A stretch of 64,000 nucleotides of DNA from Corynebacterium sp. TAE3-ERU16 (GTDB taxonomy: Bacteria; Actinomycetota; Actinomycetes; Mycobacteriales; Mycobacteriaceae), in assembly GCF_019209935.1 (NCBI RefSeq), contig NZ_JAHUTN010000011.1:56059-120058 (forward strand), read 5' to 3'. Shown here one piece after another: positions 8,397 through 17,611 of this stretch (positions within the stretch are counted from its first letter, which is position 1; each line of letters starts with the position of its first letter). The translations under genes were made by a program, and so were the position numbers. Below the pieces are notes generated by a model. The model did no database searches and was not told where the DNA came from. It saw only the letters and a list, made by a program, of their open reading frames with translations.

Positions 8397-8818
8397 GCGG
8401 GACGACCGTCATCATCGGTGCCGAGTGCGGCACGGAGCTTCGCCGCGGCGGCGTCCATCTCCGCCGGGTCTGTCTGATCGGCGGGGATCACGTGCCTGAA
8501 GTCGTAGTCGGCCATGCTCGAGGTGGGGAACACGTGGATGTGGGCGTGCGGAACCTCGAATCCGGCGATGATGTAACCGGCCCGGGGAACATCGAAGCAC
8601 TCGGGGATCACCGCGCCCACCATCTGCGCGACCTCATTCAGGTGCCCCCAGGTCCGCTGGTCCAGGTCGGTCCAGCGGTCGACCTCCTCGACCGGGACCA
8701 CCAGCACGTGCCCGTAGGTCAGGGGCTCGATGGTGAGGAATGCGACCGCCCTGTCATCGCGCCAGACGAACCGTCCGGGAATCTCGCCGTTGATGATTTT
8801 CGTGAATACGCTGCTCAT
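8393..8818 (-). CDS. HIT-family nucleotide hydrolase/transferase
   Basis: 141 residues. Carries the histidine-triad motif HAHIHVF in the C-terminal half, preceded by the family opening FTKIINGEIPGRFVW and GHVLVVPVEEVDRW. HIT proteins (HinT/GalT superfamily) hydrolyse or transfer nucleotide monophosphate groups via the central His. ATG 8818 lies 8 bases downstream of a TACCCT -10 box on the minus strand, so the message is probably leaderless. It heads the operon with two hydrolases and a ferredoxin and is divergent from purD, 96 bases away. The physiological substrate is not evident. Confidence 0.9.
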   Translation of the reverse strand: MSSVFTKIINGEIPGRFVWRDDRAVAFLTIEPLTYGHVLVVPVEEVDRWTDLDQRTWGHLNEVAQMVGAVIPECFDVPRAGYIIAGFEVPHAHIHVFPTSSMADYDFRHVIPADQTDPAEMDAAAAKLRAALGTDDDGRPA

Positions 8819-8826
8819 GACAATCC

Positions 8827-8832
8827 AGGGTA
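8827..8832 (-). promoter_or_regulatory. -10 box TACCCT, leaderless HIT gene
   Basis: Eight bases separate the hexamer from ATG 8818; no room for a ribosome binding site. Confidence 0.6.
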
Positions 8833-8901
8833 GCGGCCCCGGGCCGCCCGCGCCGCCCACCGGTTCCGCCGGTTCCACGCTCCGGCGGAATCCTGCGACG
8901 G

Positions 8902-8907
8902 TAGGGT
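8902..8907 (+). promoter_or_regulatory. -10 box TAGGGT, purD
   Basis: Seven bases separate the hexamer from ATG 8915. The same bases include GGTGGAG, which could be a ribosome site if transcription starts further upstream. Confidence 0.5.
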
Positions 8908-8914
8908 GGAGTTC

Positions 8915-10195
8915 ATGCGAATCCTCGTCATCGGATCCGGAGCCCGCGAGCATGCACTGCTGCGTGGCCTGGCACAGGACCCCATCGGACCAGAACTTCA
9001 CGTCGCCCCGGGCAACACCGGAATGGAGCCCCTGGCGACCCGACACACCGAACTCGACGGCAGACCGTTGAAGGTCGATGATCCGGCACAGGTCACCGAC
9101 CTCGCACGCCGGATCGACGCCGACCTCGTGGTCGTCGGCCCGGAGATCCCGCTCGTGGCCGGTGTAGCAGACGCCCTGCGGGACGCGGGGATCGCCGTGT
9201 TCGGGCCCGGGCGGGAGGCCGCCCGCATCGAGGGCTCCAAGGCCTTCGCCAAGGACGTGATGGCCGCCGCGGGTGTCGCCACCGCACACGCCGAGGCGCT
9301 GGAACCCGGGGCCTCCGACGATGAGATCGACGCCGCCATCGACCGCTTCGGACCCGTCTGGGTGGTCAAGGACGACGGACTCGCCGGTGGCAAGGGCGTC
9401 GTCGTGACCCGCGACCGGGACGAGGCCGTGGCACATGTCCGTTCCGTCCATTCCTCCGGTAACCCGGTGCTCCTCGAGAGTTTCCTCGACGGGCCCGAGG
9501 TGTCCCTGTTCTGTCTCGTCGACGGCACCACCGTCGTCCCTCTCCTGCCCGCCCAGGACCACAAGCGGGTGCGGGACAACGACGAGGGCCCGAACACCGG
9601 CGGAATGGGTGCCTACGCCCCGCTTCCGTGGTTGCCGGACGGCGCCGTGGAACAGATCGTGCGCGATGTCGTGGAACCCGTCGCCGGGGAGATGGCGCGC
9701 CGGGGCTGCCCCTACTCGGGCCTGCTGTACGCGGGACTCGCGTGGGGAGCCGACGGCCCGGCCGTCGTCGAGTTCAACTGCCGCTTCGGAGATCCCGAGA
9801 CCCAGGCCGTCCTCGCGCTGCTCGAGACCCCGCTCGCGGAGCTCCTGCGGTCGGTCGCGGACGGCACGCTGGCCGCGCAGCCGCCGCTCCGCTGGCGGGA
9901 CGGGTACGCACTGACCGTCGTTCTCGCGGCCGAGGGCTACCCCGCTTCCCCCCGTTCCGGGGATGTCATCACCGGTGCCGACGTCGACGGTGTCCTGCAC
10001 GCCGGAACGGCCCGCAACAGCGACGGCGAGCTCGTGTCCGCTGGTGGGCGGGTGCTGTCCATCGTCGGGACCGGCCCCGATCTGGTCGCCGCGCGGGAGG
10101 AGGCGTACGGCATCCTCCGGGGGATCACGATGGCCGGTGGCCACTACCGGTCGGACATCGCCGGGCCCGCTGTCGAGGGTCGCATCCGGATCTGA
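8915..10195 (+). CDS. purD: Phosphoribosylamine-glycine ligase (GAR synthetase)
   Basis: 426 residues, normal for PurD. Catalyses ATP-dependent joining of glycine to phosphoribosylamine, step 2 of purine synthesis, in the cytoplasm. The N-terminal domain begins [15 protein letters not shown] (family hallmark), followed by an ATP-grasp region with [12 protein letters not shown] and [12 protein letters not shown] (metal and ATP ligands), and a C-terminal domain with [13 protein letters not shown] 8915 is preferred over GTG 8906 because the conserved protein begins there. First gene of a plus-strand run with trkH/trkA-type genes, purB and purC. No PurR box was recognised. Confidence 0.97.
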   Translation: MRILVIGSGAREHALLRGLAQDPIGPELHVAPGNTGMEPLATRHTELDGRPLKVDDPAQVTDLARRIDADLVVVGPEIPLVAGVADALRDAGIAVFGPGREAARIEGSKAFAKDVMAAAGVATAHAEALEPGASDDEIDAAIDRFGPVWVVKDDGLAGGKGVVVTRDRDEAVAHVRSVHSSGNPVLLESFLDGPEVSLFCLVDGTTVVPLLPAQDHKRVRDNDEGPNTGGMGAYAPLPWLPDGAVEQIVRDVVEPVAGEMARRGCPYSGLLYAGLAWGADGPAVVEFNCRFGDPETQAVLALLETPLAELLRSVADGTLAAQPPLRWRDGYALTVVLAAEGYPASPRSGDVITGADVDGVLHAGTARNSDGELVSAGGRVLSIVGTGPDLVAAREEAYGILRGITMAGGHYRSDIAGPAVEGRIRI

Positions 10196-10217
10196 CCCGT
10201 TCCGGGCCGAGGGGGTC

Positions 10218-10223
10218 TAGAGT
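10218..10223 (+). promoter_or_regulatory. -10 box TAGAGT, potassium channel gene
   Basis: Eight bases before GTG 10232; no Shine-Dalgarno in between, so a leaderless message is likely. Confidence 0.55.
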
Positions 10224-10231
10224 TCTACGGC

Positions 10232-11614
10232 GTGAGCAGAACTCCCCAAAGACGCGGTTCGGGTCCCCCGCGTCGTCCCCTCAGCCCGGCCAGACTCGTG
10301 GCCGGCGCCTTCGCGGTCCTGATTACCTCCGGAACCCTCCTGCTCCTCCTTCCCGCGGCCCGGGCCGGGGACGGTGGGGCAGATGTCGTGACGGCACTGT
10401 TCACCGCGACCTCAGCGGTGTGCCTGACCGGCCTGATCGTCGTTGACACCGCCACCTACTGGTCCCACTTCGGACAGGCGGTCATCGTCGTCCTGATCCA
10501 GCTCGGCGGACTCGGGATCATGACCCTGGCGACGTTCACCTCATGGGTCGTCGCCGGCCGGATCGGGGTGAAGTCGCGGCTCAACGCCGCCGCGGAGGGT
10601 CGCGGGATCCACCTCGGTGACGTCCGCACCCTCCTCGTCGCCACAGTCACATTCACCTTCGTCGCCGAGTTCATCGTGGCCGTCCTCCTGACCCTCCGCT
10701 TCCGGTCCTACGGTTTCGACTGGGCGGCGAGTCTCTGGGAGGGCGGATTCCACGCGGTCTCGGCGTTCAACAACGCGGGTTTCGGACTGCGCAGCGACAA
10801 CCTCGTGCCCTACGCCCGGGACAGCGGAATCGTGCTGCCCGTCGCCGGGGCGATCATCATCGGTGGTCTCGGCTACCCGGTGCTGCTGGAGATCGCACTG
10901 CGGACACGTCGCCGGTCCCAGGGCATCACCAGGTTGCCCCAGATGTCGCTGACGGCCCGATTCGCCTTGACCGGCACCACGATCCTGCTCATGATCGGCT
11001 GGATCGGCTACGCGGTGCTGGAATGGCGCGGGGTCTTCGCCGAATTCGGTGTCAGGGACAAGCTCCTCAACTCGTTCTTCCAGTCGGTGACCACCAGGAC
11101 CGCGGGCTTCAACACCGTCGATCTCGGTGAGTTCCACCCCTCGAGTCTGCTGCTCACCGACGTACTCATGTTCGTCGGCGGTGGCTCAGGTGGTACCGCC
11201 GGCGGCGTGAAGGTGACCACCGTCGCCGTCCTTGTCGCCGTCGTCATGGCCGAGATCCGCGGTGCGGAACACGTCTCGGCCTACAGTCGCCGGATCCCGC
11301 AGCGGACGATCCGGCAGGCGCTCACCGTCATCGTCCTCGCCGGGGTGTCGGTGGCCGGGTCCATCGGGGTCATGCTGCTGCTCGCGCCCGAGATAGAGAC
11401 GAACCGCATAGTCTTCGAGGTGGTCAGCGCATTCGCCACGGTCGGCCTGTCCACCGGAATAACAGCGGACCTGCCCGCGGCGGGCCAGCTGCTTCTCGTC
11501 CCGCTCATGTACGCCGGCCGTATCGGCCCGATCACGCTCGTCGCGGCGCTCGCAGCCCGCAACCGCAACGGCATCCTCTACTCACATCCAGTCGAAAGGC
11601 CCCACATTGGTTAG
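10232..11614 (+). CDS. TrkH/KtrB-family potassium uptake channel subunit
   Basis: 460 residues, GTG start. Ion-conducting membrane subunit of a Trk/Ktr potassium uptake system. The four pore-helix/filter repeats are visible: TSAVCLTGL, NNAGFGLRS, TTRTAGFNTV and TVGLSTGIT, each with the filter glycine. The glycine-rich GGGSGGTAGGVKVTT segment, the gate loop of KtrB, is also present. About ten membrane segments. The stop overlaps the start of the regulatory RCK subunit gene, so the two form one unit. KtrB-like length (~460) fits better than the longer enterobacterial TrkH. Inserted between purD and purB. Confidence 0.92.
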   Translation: MSRTPQRRGSGPPRRPLSPARLVAGAFAVLITSGTLLLLLPAARAGDGGADVVTALFTATSAVCLTGLIVVDTATYWSHFGQAVIVVLIQLGGLGIMTLATFTSWVVAGRIGVKSRLNAAAEGRGIHLGDVRTLLVATVTFTFVAEFIVAVLLTLRFRSYGFDWAASLWEGGFHAVSAFNNAGFGLRSDNLVPYARDSGIVLPVAGAIIIGGLGYPVLLEIALRTRRRSQGITRLPQMSLTARFALTGTTILLMIGWIGYAVLEWRGVFAEFGVRDKLLNSFFQSVTTRTAGFNTVDLGEFHPSSLLLTDVLMFVGGGSGGTAGGVKVTTVAVLVAVVMAEIRGAEHVSAYSRRIPQRTIRQALTVIVLAGVSVAGSIGVMLLLAPEIETNRIVFEVVSAFATVGLSTGITADLPAAGQLLLVPLMYAGRIGPITLVAALAARNRNGILYSHPVERPHIG

Positions 11615-12269
11615 CTTCCTGCAACGCCGCTCACTGCCCCCCGTCGTCATCCTCGGCCTCGGGCGTTTCGGTATGGCCCTCGGGGAGGAGCTCGTCGCCT
11701 CCGGCGTCGAGGTTCTCGGGGTCGACGACCGGGAGGACGTGGTCTCCACCGCGGCCGGCATCCTCACCCACGCCACCATCGCGAACACAACCAACATCGA
11801 GGCCCTGCGCCAGCTGTCGGTGCACGAATGCCAGCGTGCCGTCGTCGGTATCGGATCCAACATGGCGGCCTCCCTGCTCACCGCCTCCGCCGTCATCGAG
11901 CTCGGTGTCCCCAACGTGTGGGCGAAGGCGGACGGTGACGCGCACGCGAAGATCCTCACCCAGATCGGGGTCCACCACGTCATCCGGCCCGAACGGGACA
12001 CAGGGCGCCGGATCGCCCACCTCATGACGGGCAACGTCGAGGAGTACGCCGAGTTCGACCGGGACTTCGCCGTCGTCAAGCTCGCACCACCGATGTCGAT
12101 GCTGGGGAAACAGATCAGCGCCGTACCCCCGGGAATCCACATCGTCGCGGTCAGGCACCCCGGGGCCCGGTTCGTAGTGGCGCGAACCGATGAGACCATC
12201 CGGTCCGGTGACCTCGTGATCGCGGCCGGTGACCCCGAGGTGCTGGAGGCGTTCGTCGCGGCGGGCTGA
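11607..12269 (+). CDS. TrkA/KtrA-family potassium channel regulatory subunit (RCK)
   Basis: 220 residues from TTG 11607, with AAAGG eight bases upstream; it overlaps the channel gene by 8 nt. The N-terminal RCK domain is a Rossmann fold with the dinucleotide motif GLGRFG and a ribose-binding acid (GVDDRED). The C-terminal TrkA_C domain starts around residue 140 (AVVKLAPP ... GDLVIAAGDPEVLEAF). It would form an octameric ring under the channel, gating it in response to ATP/ADP or NAD(H), and perhaps cyclic di-AMP as in other KtrA proteins. Two-gene unit with the upstream channel gene. Confidence 0.92.
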   Translation: MVSFLQRRSLPPVVILGLGRFGMALGEELVASGVEVLGVDDREDVVSTAAGILTHATIANTTNIEALRQLSVHECQRAVVGIGSNMAASLLTASAVIELGVPNVWAKADGDAHAKILTQIGVHHVIRPERDTGRRIAHLMTGNVEEYAEFDRDFAVVKLAPPMSMLGKQISAVPPGIHIVAVRHPGARFVVARTDETIRSGDLVIAAGDPEVLEAFVAAG

Positions 12270-12315
12270 CCCACCCGAACCGGTTGTTCCGCAGAACCGA
12301 TGCGGCCTGTCGTGC

Positions 12316-12321
12316 GATAAT
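12316..12321 (+). promoter_or_regulatory. -10 box GATAAT, leaderless purB
   Basis: Six bases before GTG 12328. Same GANNAT-GG layout as at dusB and at the DUF2334 gene. Confidence 0.6.
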
Positions 12322-12327
12322 GGCCGC

Positions 12328-13758
12328 GTGCCCGCAAAGAAGAAGATCGCCAACGTCCTGTCCACCCGCTACGCCTCCACCGAGCTGACCAACCTGTGGA
12401 GCCCCGAAGCCAAGATCATCATGGAGCGCCAGCTCTGGATCGCGGTCATGAAGGCCCAGAAGGACCTCGGGGTGGACATCCCCGCGGATGCCATCGCCGC
12501 ATATGAGAAGGTCATCGACCGGGTCGACCTGGAATCGATCGCCGAGCGAGAGCGCGTCACCCGCCACGACGTCAAGGCCCGTATCGAGGAGTTCAACGCC
12601 CTCGCCGGACACGAGCAGATCCACAAGGGCATGACCAGCCGGGACCTGACCGAGAACGTCGAGCAGCTGCAGATCCACCGCTCCCTGGAGCTCGTCCGGG
12701 ACAAGGCTGTCGCCGTCATCGCACGTATCGGGGAGCGCGCCGCGGAGTACCAGTCGGTCGTCATGGCCGGACGCTCCCACAACGTCGCCGCCCAGGCCAC
12801 CACCCTCGGCAAGCGGTTCGCCTCCGCCGCGGACGAGATGCTCGTCGCCGTCGAACGCACCGAGGGGCTGCTCGCCCGCTACCCGCTGCGCGGCATCAAG
12901 GGCCCGATGGGAACCGCCCAGGACATGCTCGATCTCATGGGCGGCAACGAGACGAAGCTCGCCTCCCTGGAGACCCGGATCGCCGATCACCTCGGATTCT
13001 CCCGGGTGTTCGACTCGGTCGGGCAGGTCTATCCGCGTTCCCTCGACTTCGACGCGGTCTCCGCCCTCGTCCAGCTGGGTGCGGGTCCCTCGTCCCTGGC
13101 GCACACCATCCGGCTGATGGCCGGGAACGAGACCGTCACCGAGGGCTTCAAGGAGGGGCAGGTCGGTTCCTCCGCCATGCCGCACAAGATGAACGCCCGC
13201 TCCTGCGAGCGGGTCGGCGGATTGCAGATAATCCTCCGCGGCTACCTCACCATGCTCGCGGACCTGTCCGGCCAGCAGTGGAACGAGGGCGACGTGTTCT
13301 GCTCCGTCGTGCGCCGGGTCGCGCTGCCGGACGCCTTCTTCGCGCTCGACGGACAGTTCGAGACCTTCCTCACCGTACTCGACGAGTTCGGCGCCTTCCC
13401 CGCGATGATCGACCGCGAGCTCGAGCGCTACCTGCCGTTCCTTGCCACCACCCGCATCCTCATGGCCGCCGTCCGCGCGGGTGTCGGCCGCGAGACCGCC
13501 CACGAGGTGATCAAGGACAACGCCGTGGCCTGCGCCCTGAACATGCGGGAGAACGGCGGGGAGCAGGACCTGGTCGAGCGTCTGGCCGTCGACGATCGGC
13601 TTCCTCTCGACCGGGCACAGCTCACCGAGGCTCTGGCCGACCGGCACGCGTTCATCGGCGCCGCGGAGAGCCAGGTCTCCAGGGTCCTCACCCGGATCCA
13701 GGACCTGGTCAACCGGTATCCCGTGGCGGCCGCGTACCGTCCGGGCGAGATCCTCTGA
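12328..13758 (+). CDS. purB: Adenylosuccinate lyase
   Basis: 476 residues from GTG 12328. Catalyses two steps: SAICAR to AICAR plus fumarate, and adenylosuccinate to AMP plus fumarate. Fumarase/aspartase superfamily hallmarks: TRHDVKARIEEF near the N-terminus, GMTSRDLTEN, AGRSHNVAAQ (catalytic His region) and the signature loop GSSAMPHKMN with the catalytic Ser. Length is typical of the actinobacterial form. The upstream open frame back to 12229 is excluded because the GTG lies six bases after a -10 box and starts the conserved sequence VPAKKKIANVLSTRYAS. Part of the purD...purB...purC run. Confidence 0.97.
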   Translation: MPAKKKIANVLSTRYASTELTNLWSPEAKIIMERQLWIAVMKAQKDLGVDIPADAIAAYEKVIDRVDLESIAERERVTRHDVKARIEEFNALAGHEQIHKGMTSRDLTENVEQLQIHRSLELVRDKAVAVIARIGERAAEYQSVVMAGRSHNVAAQATTLGKRFASAADEMLVAVERTEGLLARYPLRGIKGPMGTAQDMLDLMGGNETKLASLETRIADHLGFSRVFDSVGQVYPRSLDFDAVSALVQLGAGPSSLAHTIRLMAGNETVTEGFKEGQVGSSAMPHKMNARSCERVGGLQIILRGYLTMLADLSGQQWNEGDVFCSVVRRVALPDAFFALDGQFETFLTVLDEFGAFPAMIDRELERYLPFLATTRILMAAVRAGVGRETAHEVIKDNAVACALNMRENGGEQDLVERLAVDDRLPLDRAQLTEALADRHAFIGAAESQVSRVLTRIQDLVNRYPVAAAYRPGEIL

Positions 13759-13826
13759 CAGTCGCCGGGACGCCGGCGCACAGCTGACTGACAGGATCCC
13801 GCAAGCACATTCGGGGTTCGACGCGC

Positions 13827-13832
13827 TAGATT
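13827..13832 (+). promoter_or_regulatory. -10 box TAGATT, leaderless esterase gene
   Basis: Seven bases before ATG 13840. Confidence 0.6.
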
Positions 13833-13839
13833 CGTCGGC

Positions 13840-15105
13840 ATGATCGAACTACCCGCCATCCCGCTCACGGGGCCCGTCGCTGTAGCGGTGACCGTTTTCG
13901 TCCTCGCGGCAGCCGGCGTCCTCGCGGCCGTGGGGGCCCGCAGGTCCGAACTCAGGCGCCGGACCCTGTGGGCGGCCGTCGCGGGCCTCGCGCTCACCGT
14001 TTGCTCCTGGCTGATCATCGAACACGTCTGGCGGCCGTTCCCGGACTCGCTGCCCTTCCGGATCTATCTCGCCGGTTCGGTGGCGTTCTTCGTCGTCGCC
14101 GCTCTGGTGCTGCAGAAGGGCAGGCGGCTGATTCTGGTCATCCCGGCGGTTCTCGGGGTGGCGGCCACGGCGGCGGTGGTCAACCAGATCTACCAGAGCT
14201 ATCCCACGCTGCGGTCCCTGGATCCGTCCCCCGTCGCGGTGCAGATGAGCTACCCGGAGTTCCGGGATCTGACCCGGGCCCCGCAGATCAAGGGCCATGA
14301 CGCCGCCGCACTCGTCACCCTCCCGCTGGATGCGACGGAATCGAAGTTCACGCACCGCGACGCGATCGCCTGGATCCCCCCGGTGTACTTCTCCGACCCC
14401 GAAGTGAAGCTTCCGGTCATCGTGCTGCTCGCCGGGAACCCCGGGGCCCCGGACCAGTGGTTCAACGCCGGTGGTGCCAGTGACACCCTCGCGGACTACC
14501 AGGCCCGGCACGGCGGCGTCACCCCGATCGTGATCAGCGTGGACGGCACCGGGAGCTTCGGCGCGAATCCGCTGTGCATCAACGGTGAGCGGGGACAGGT
14601 CCAGACCTGGCTCGCCGTCGACGTCCCCGCGGGGATCCGGGAGAAACTGCGGGTCGACCCCGACCAGTCCCGGTGGACGATCGGGGGACTGAGCTACGGT
14701 GGGACGTGCTCGCTGCAGGTTCTGGTCAACCATCCGGACTCCTACGGCGCCTTCCTCGACTACTCCGGGCAGGCTGAACTCGGCACCGGCAACCACAGGG
14801 AGACCGTCGACGAGTACTTCGGCGGCAGCGAACTCTCCTTCATCCGGGCGAACCCCGCGGATCAGCTGGCCGAGGCCATCAGGGAGGGATCCACCGCCTA
14901 CACCGGGATCGCCGGACGTTTCGTCGCCGGTGAGGACGACCACGAGGCGATAGAGGACCTGAAGATGATGCAGAAGGTGACCAGTGACGCGGGGATGCAG
15001 ACCGAGTTCCTGACGGTCCACGGAAGCCACGACTACAAGACCTGGCGCAACGCGTTCCGGGAGACCCTCGACTTCGCGGCCCAGCGGGGTGGTCTGAACC
15101 GATGA
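13840..15105 (+). CDS. Membrane-anchored alpha/beta-hydrolase-fold esterase
   Basis: 421 residues. The first ~130 residues hold four hydrophobic segments; an esterase domain of the esterase D/antigen 85-like alpha/beta fold follows, probably on the outer face. Nucleophile elbow GLSYGG around residue 286, acidic residue region GEDDHEA, and late His in VHGSHDYKTWR. Its stop overlaps the start of the aminoacyl-phosphatidylglycerol synthase by ATGA. That tight coupling suggests it acts on the same lipids, for example as an aminoacyl-PG hydrolase that removes the amino acid; from memory such a pair exists in C. glutamicum, unverified. A mycolate or other lipid ester is the alternative substrate. 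Confidence 0.8.
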   Translation: MIELPAIPLTGPVAVAVTVFVLAAAGVLAAVGARRSELRRRTLWAAVAGLALTVCSWLIIEHVWRPFPDSLPFRIYLAGSVAFFVVAALVLQKGRRLILVIPAVLGVAATAAVVNQIYQSYPTLRSLDPSPVAVQMSYPEFRDLTRAPQIKGHDAAALVTLPLDATESKFTHRDAIAWIPPVYFSDPEVKLPVIVLLAGNPGAPDQWFNAGGASDTLADYQARHGGVTPIVISVDGTGSFGANPLCINGERGQVQTWLAVDVPAGIREKLRVDPDQSRWTIGGLSYGGTCSLQVLVNHPDSYGAFLDYSGQAELGTGNHRETVDEYFGGSELSFIRANPADQLAEAIREGSTAYTGIAGRFVAGEDDHEAIEDLKMMQKVTSDAGMQTEFLTVHGSHDYKTWRNAFRETLDFAAQRGGLNR

Positions 15106-17600
15106 CCGGAGTGACACGGGAAACAGAACGACGGAACACGCCACGGACTGTGGGACGCAGTGCCGTACGTGGTGTGTCGACCGGCATCCACTGGGCGGGA
15201 GCTCTCCTCGTCGGTGCACCGGTCACCCTCGCCGCGCTCGTCATCAACTGGCTGCTGTTCATCATCTGGAGAGGTGACGGCAACGCGTTGGAGGACGCGT
15301 TCGGCGCGGCCGCCCCGAGTCTCCACCCCTGGGCGGTACTCACCGCGGGTCTGACCGGACCGACGGTGTCGACCGTGGTCCTCGGCTCACTGGCGCTGGT
15401 GTCCCTGGGGCTGCTGGCCGAAAGGCGACTGGGCAGTTACCGGTACGCCATCGCCGCGGTCGTCATCCAGGCGTTCGCGGTGATCGTCGGGCTCACCGCG
15501 GCGCAGGCGGTCGTCGCCACCGGTAGTCACTGGGGTGGGATCCTCGACGGCCAGCACACCCTCACGCCGGTGTCCTGGACGTTCGGAACCGCGGCGTTCG
15601 CCTCGGCCTGGATGAAGGCTCTCTGGCGGCGCAGGGTCCGGGCCGTCGTCCTCGCTTTCTCCCTGACCCTGTTCCTCTACTCCGGGATCGTCGCGGACTT
15701 CGTGCGTCTCGCGGCGGTGATCATCGGGCTGCTCATCGGGCAGTGGCTGGTGGAGCGTTCCCTCCGGTTGGGATCCATCTCCTTCCGCGAGGGCCGGACA
15801 CTGCTCGCGATCGCGATGCTCGCCGTCGCGGTCGGCCCCCTCGTCGCGGGACTCAACCCCGATTCCGCGGGCCCCTTGTCCGGTGTGGCGGTCCTGACCT
15901 TCGATCCGGGCATAAGCCCGCGTCACGCCCTCGAGATCTGCGGTGCCCAGCCGAACTCGATGGCCTGCGCCGAGGCGACGAATGAACTACGGGAGTCGGG
16001 GCTCGGTCCGTTCCTGCTCAACCAGCTTCCGGTCATTCTCATGGCCGTCATCGCCCTCGGGATCTCCCGCGGACGGCGGCTCGCGTTCGGGGTCGCCCTG
16101 CTCACCCTGTCCGCGACCGTCGTTGTCCTGACCCTCGAGATGCTGGCGCTCTTCGAGGAGTTCGGTGGTGGCGTGTACGCCTGGTCGAGTCTCGCCGGTG
16201 TCGTTTTGCCGTGGGTCGTCATCCTCGCACTGCTGGTCCGCTACCGTCGGCTCTTCCGGGTCCGTGTGCACCGGGGTGCCGTGCACGCCCTGATCCGCAG
16301 GATCCTGCTGCTCCTCCTCGGTACCGGGATGGCGTGGATCCTGGGTGCCTTCCTCCTCCGGGACGACTTCCTCCCGCGGGCGGAGCTACCGTCGATCCTC
16401 CGCTCCTGGCTGTCGCACTACATACCACCGGTGCTCGGCGACAACATCGACCACAATCTCATTCCGGTCGGGGAACTGAGCTGGATGCTGTCAGTCTGGA
16501 TCGGTGTCATCTTCTGGGCCGGGGCCACCGTCGCGTTGTACGCCGCAATGACCTCCGCGGAGAACCCGGGAGATGTGCGCAGTCGTGCCCGTGCGGCGGA
16601 GTTGCTCGGGTCGGGCACCGGCGACCACCTCTCCGCGATGACGATGTGGCCCGGCAACCGGTACTTCCTCACCGATGACGGATACGTGGCCTACCGGGTG
16701 CACGCCGACGTGGCGGTCACCGTCGGGGAACCGGTCGTGACGGGGGACACTGACCCGCAGGATCTCGCCCGCCGCTTCGAGGACTTCGCGGCCAGCCGTG
16801 GCCGCCGGGTCGCCTGGTACTCGGTCCGCGCCGGGTTCGCGGAGGCCCGTGCTTCCGCGGACTACCAGGCGGTGCAGGTGGCCTCGGAAGCCGTCTGCGA
16901 CACCACCGCGGTCGAGTTCCGGGGCAAGAAGTTCCAGGACGTCCGCACGGCGCGGAACCGCGCCGGGAAAGAGGGGATCCGGGCGGAGTGGACATCGTGG
17001 AATGAACTCACTCCCGGGGTCCGGGAGCAGATCATCGAGCTGAGCGAGGAATGGGTCGCGGACAAGGCGCTGCCGGAGATGGGTTTCACCCTCGGTGGCG
17101 TCAATGAGATCGTCGCCCCGGATGTCGCACTGATGCTCGCCCTCGACGGGGATAACCGGGTGCACGGGGTGACGAGCTGGTTGCCGGTGCGTCGCGAAGG
17201 TGAGGTCGTGGGGCGGATGCTGGACTTCATGCGTCGGGACACCGAGGGGTTCCGACCGGTCGTGGAGTTCCTCATCGCCGAGACCATGCTGCAGGCCCAG
17301 TCGGACGGACTCGAGTGGATCTCCCTGTCGGGAGCCCCCCTCGCCCATACGGGGGCGGTGGACACAGGTGGGGTCGCGGCCGTGCTGGACCGCGTCGGCG
17401 CGTTCCTGGAGCCCCTCTACGGGTTCAAGTCGCTGGCCGCGTTCAAGTCGAAGTTCCATCCCCGACACGAGTCCTGGTACCTCTGCTACCGCGATGAACT
17501 TGCGTTGCCGTCGATCGCGGTGGCGGTCGGACGGTGCTATGTGCCACAGATGGAGGTCAGCCAGGCCGTTCACGTGGCGCGGGTATGGGCACGGGGCTAG
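15102..17600 (+). CDS. MprF/LysX-type aminoacyl-phosphatidylglycerol synthase
   Basis: 832 residues. The N-terminal ~480 residues contain about twelve membrane segments. The C-terminal DUF2156/GNAT-like catalytic domain (~510-820) has [43 protein letters not shown] and [33 protein letters not shown] blocks typical of MprF. The enzyme transfers an amino acid (Lys or Ala) from aminoacyl-tRNA to phosphatidylglycerol, lowering surface negative charge and raising resistance to cationic peptides. No fused lysyl-tRNA synthetase as in mycobacterial LysX, so an alanyl-PG synthase is plausible (inference). Coupled to the upstream esterase. Its TAG stop coincides with the purC -10 box. Confidence 0.87.
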   Translation: MTGVTRETERRNTPRTVGRSAVRGVSTGIHWAGALLVGAPVTLAALVINWLLFIIWRGDGNALEDAFGAAAPSLHPWAVLTAGLTGPTVSTVVLGSLALVSLGLLAERRLGSYRYAIAAVVIQAFAVIVGLTAAQAVVATGSHWGGILDGQHTLTPVSWTFGTAAFASAWMKALWRRRVRAVVLAFSLTLFLYSGIVADFVRLAAVIIGLLIGQWLVERSLRLGSISFREGRTLLAIAMLAVAVGPLVAGLNPDSAGPLSGVAVLTFDPGISPRHALEICGAQPNSMACAEATNELRESGLGPFLLNQLPVILMAVIALGISRGRRLAFGVALLTLSATVVVLTLEMLALFEEFGGGVYAWSSLAGVVLPWVVILALLVRYRRLFRVRVHRGAVHALIRRILLLLLGTGMAWILGAFLLRDDFLPRAELPSILRSWLSHYIPPVLGDNIDHNLIPVGELSWMLSVWIGVIFWAGATVALYAAMTSAENPGDVRSRARAAELLGSGTGDHLSAMTMWPGNRYFLTDDGYVAYRVHADVAVTVGEPVVTGDTDPQDLARRFEDFAASRGRRVAWYSVRAGFAEARASADYQAVQVASEAVCDTTAVEFRGKKFQDVRTARNRAGKEGIRAEWTSWNELTPGVREQIIELSEEWVADKALPEMGFTLGGVNEIVAPDVALMLALDGDNRVHGVTSWLPVRREGEVVGRMLDFMRRDTEGFRPVVEFLIAETMLQAQSDGLEWISLSGAPLAHTGAVDTGGVAAVLDRVGAFLEPLYGFKSLAAFKSKFHPRHESWYLCYRDELALPSIAVAVGRCYVPQMEVSQAVHVARVWARG

Positions 17601-17603
17601 ACT
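17598..17603 (+). promoter_or_regulatory. -10 box TAGACT, purC, overlapping upstream stop codon
   Basis: The TAG stop of the aminoacyl-PG synthase gene (17598-17600) is also the first half of this hexamer. Eight bases separate it from ATG 17612. Confidence 0.6.
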
Positions 17604-17611
17604 GTGTCCAC

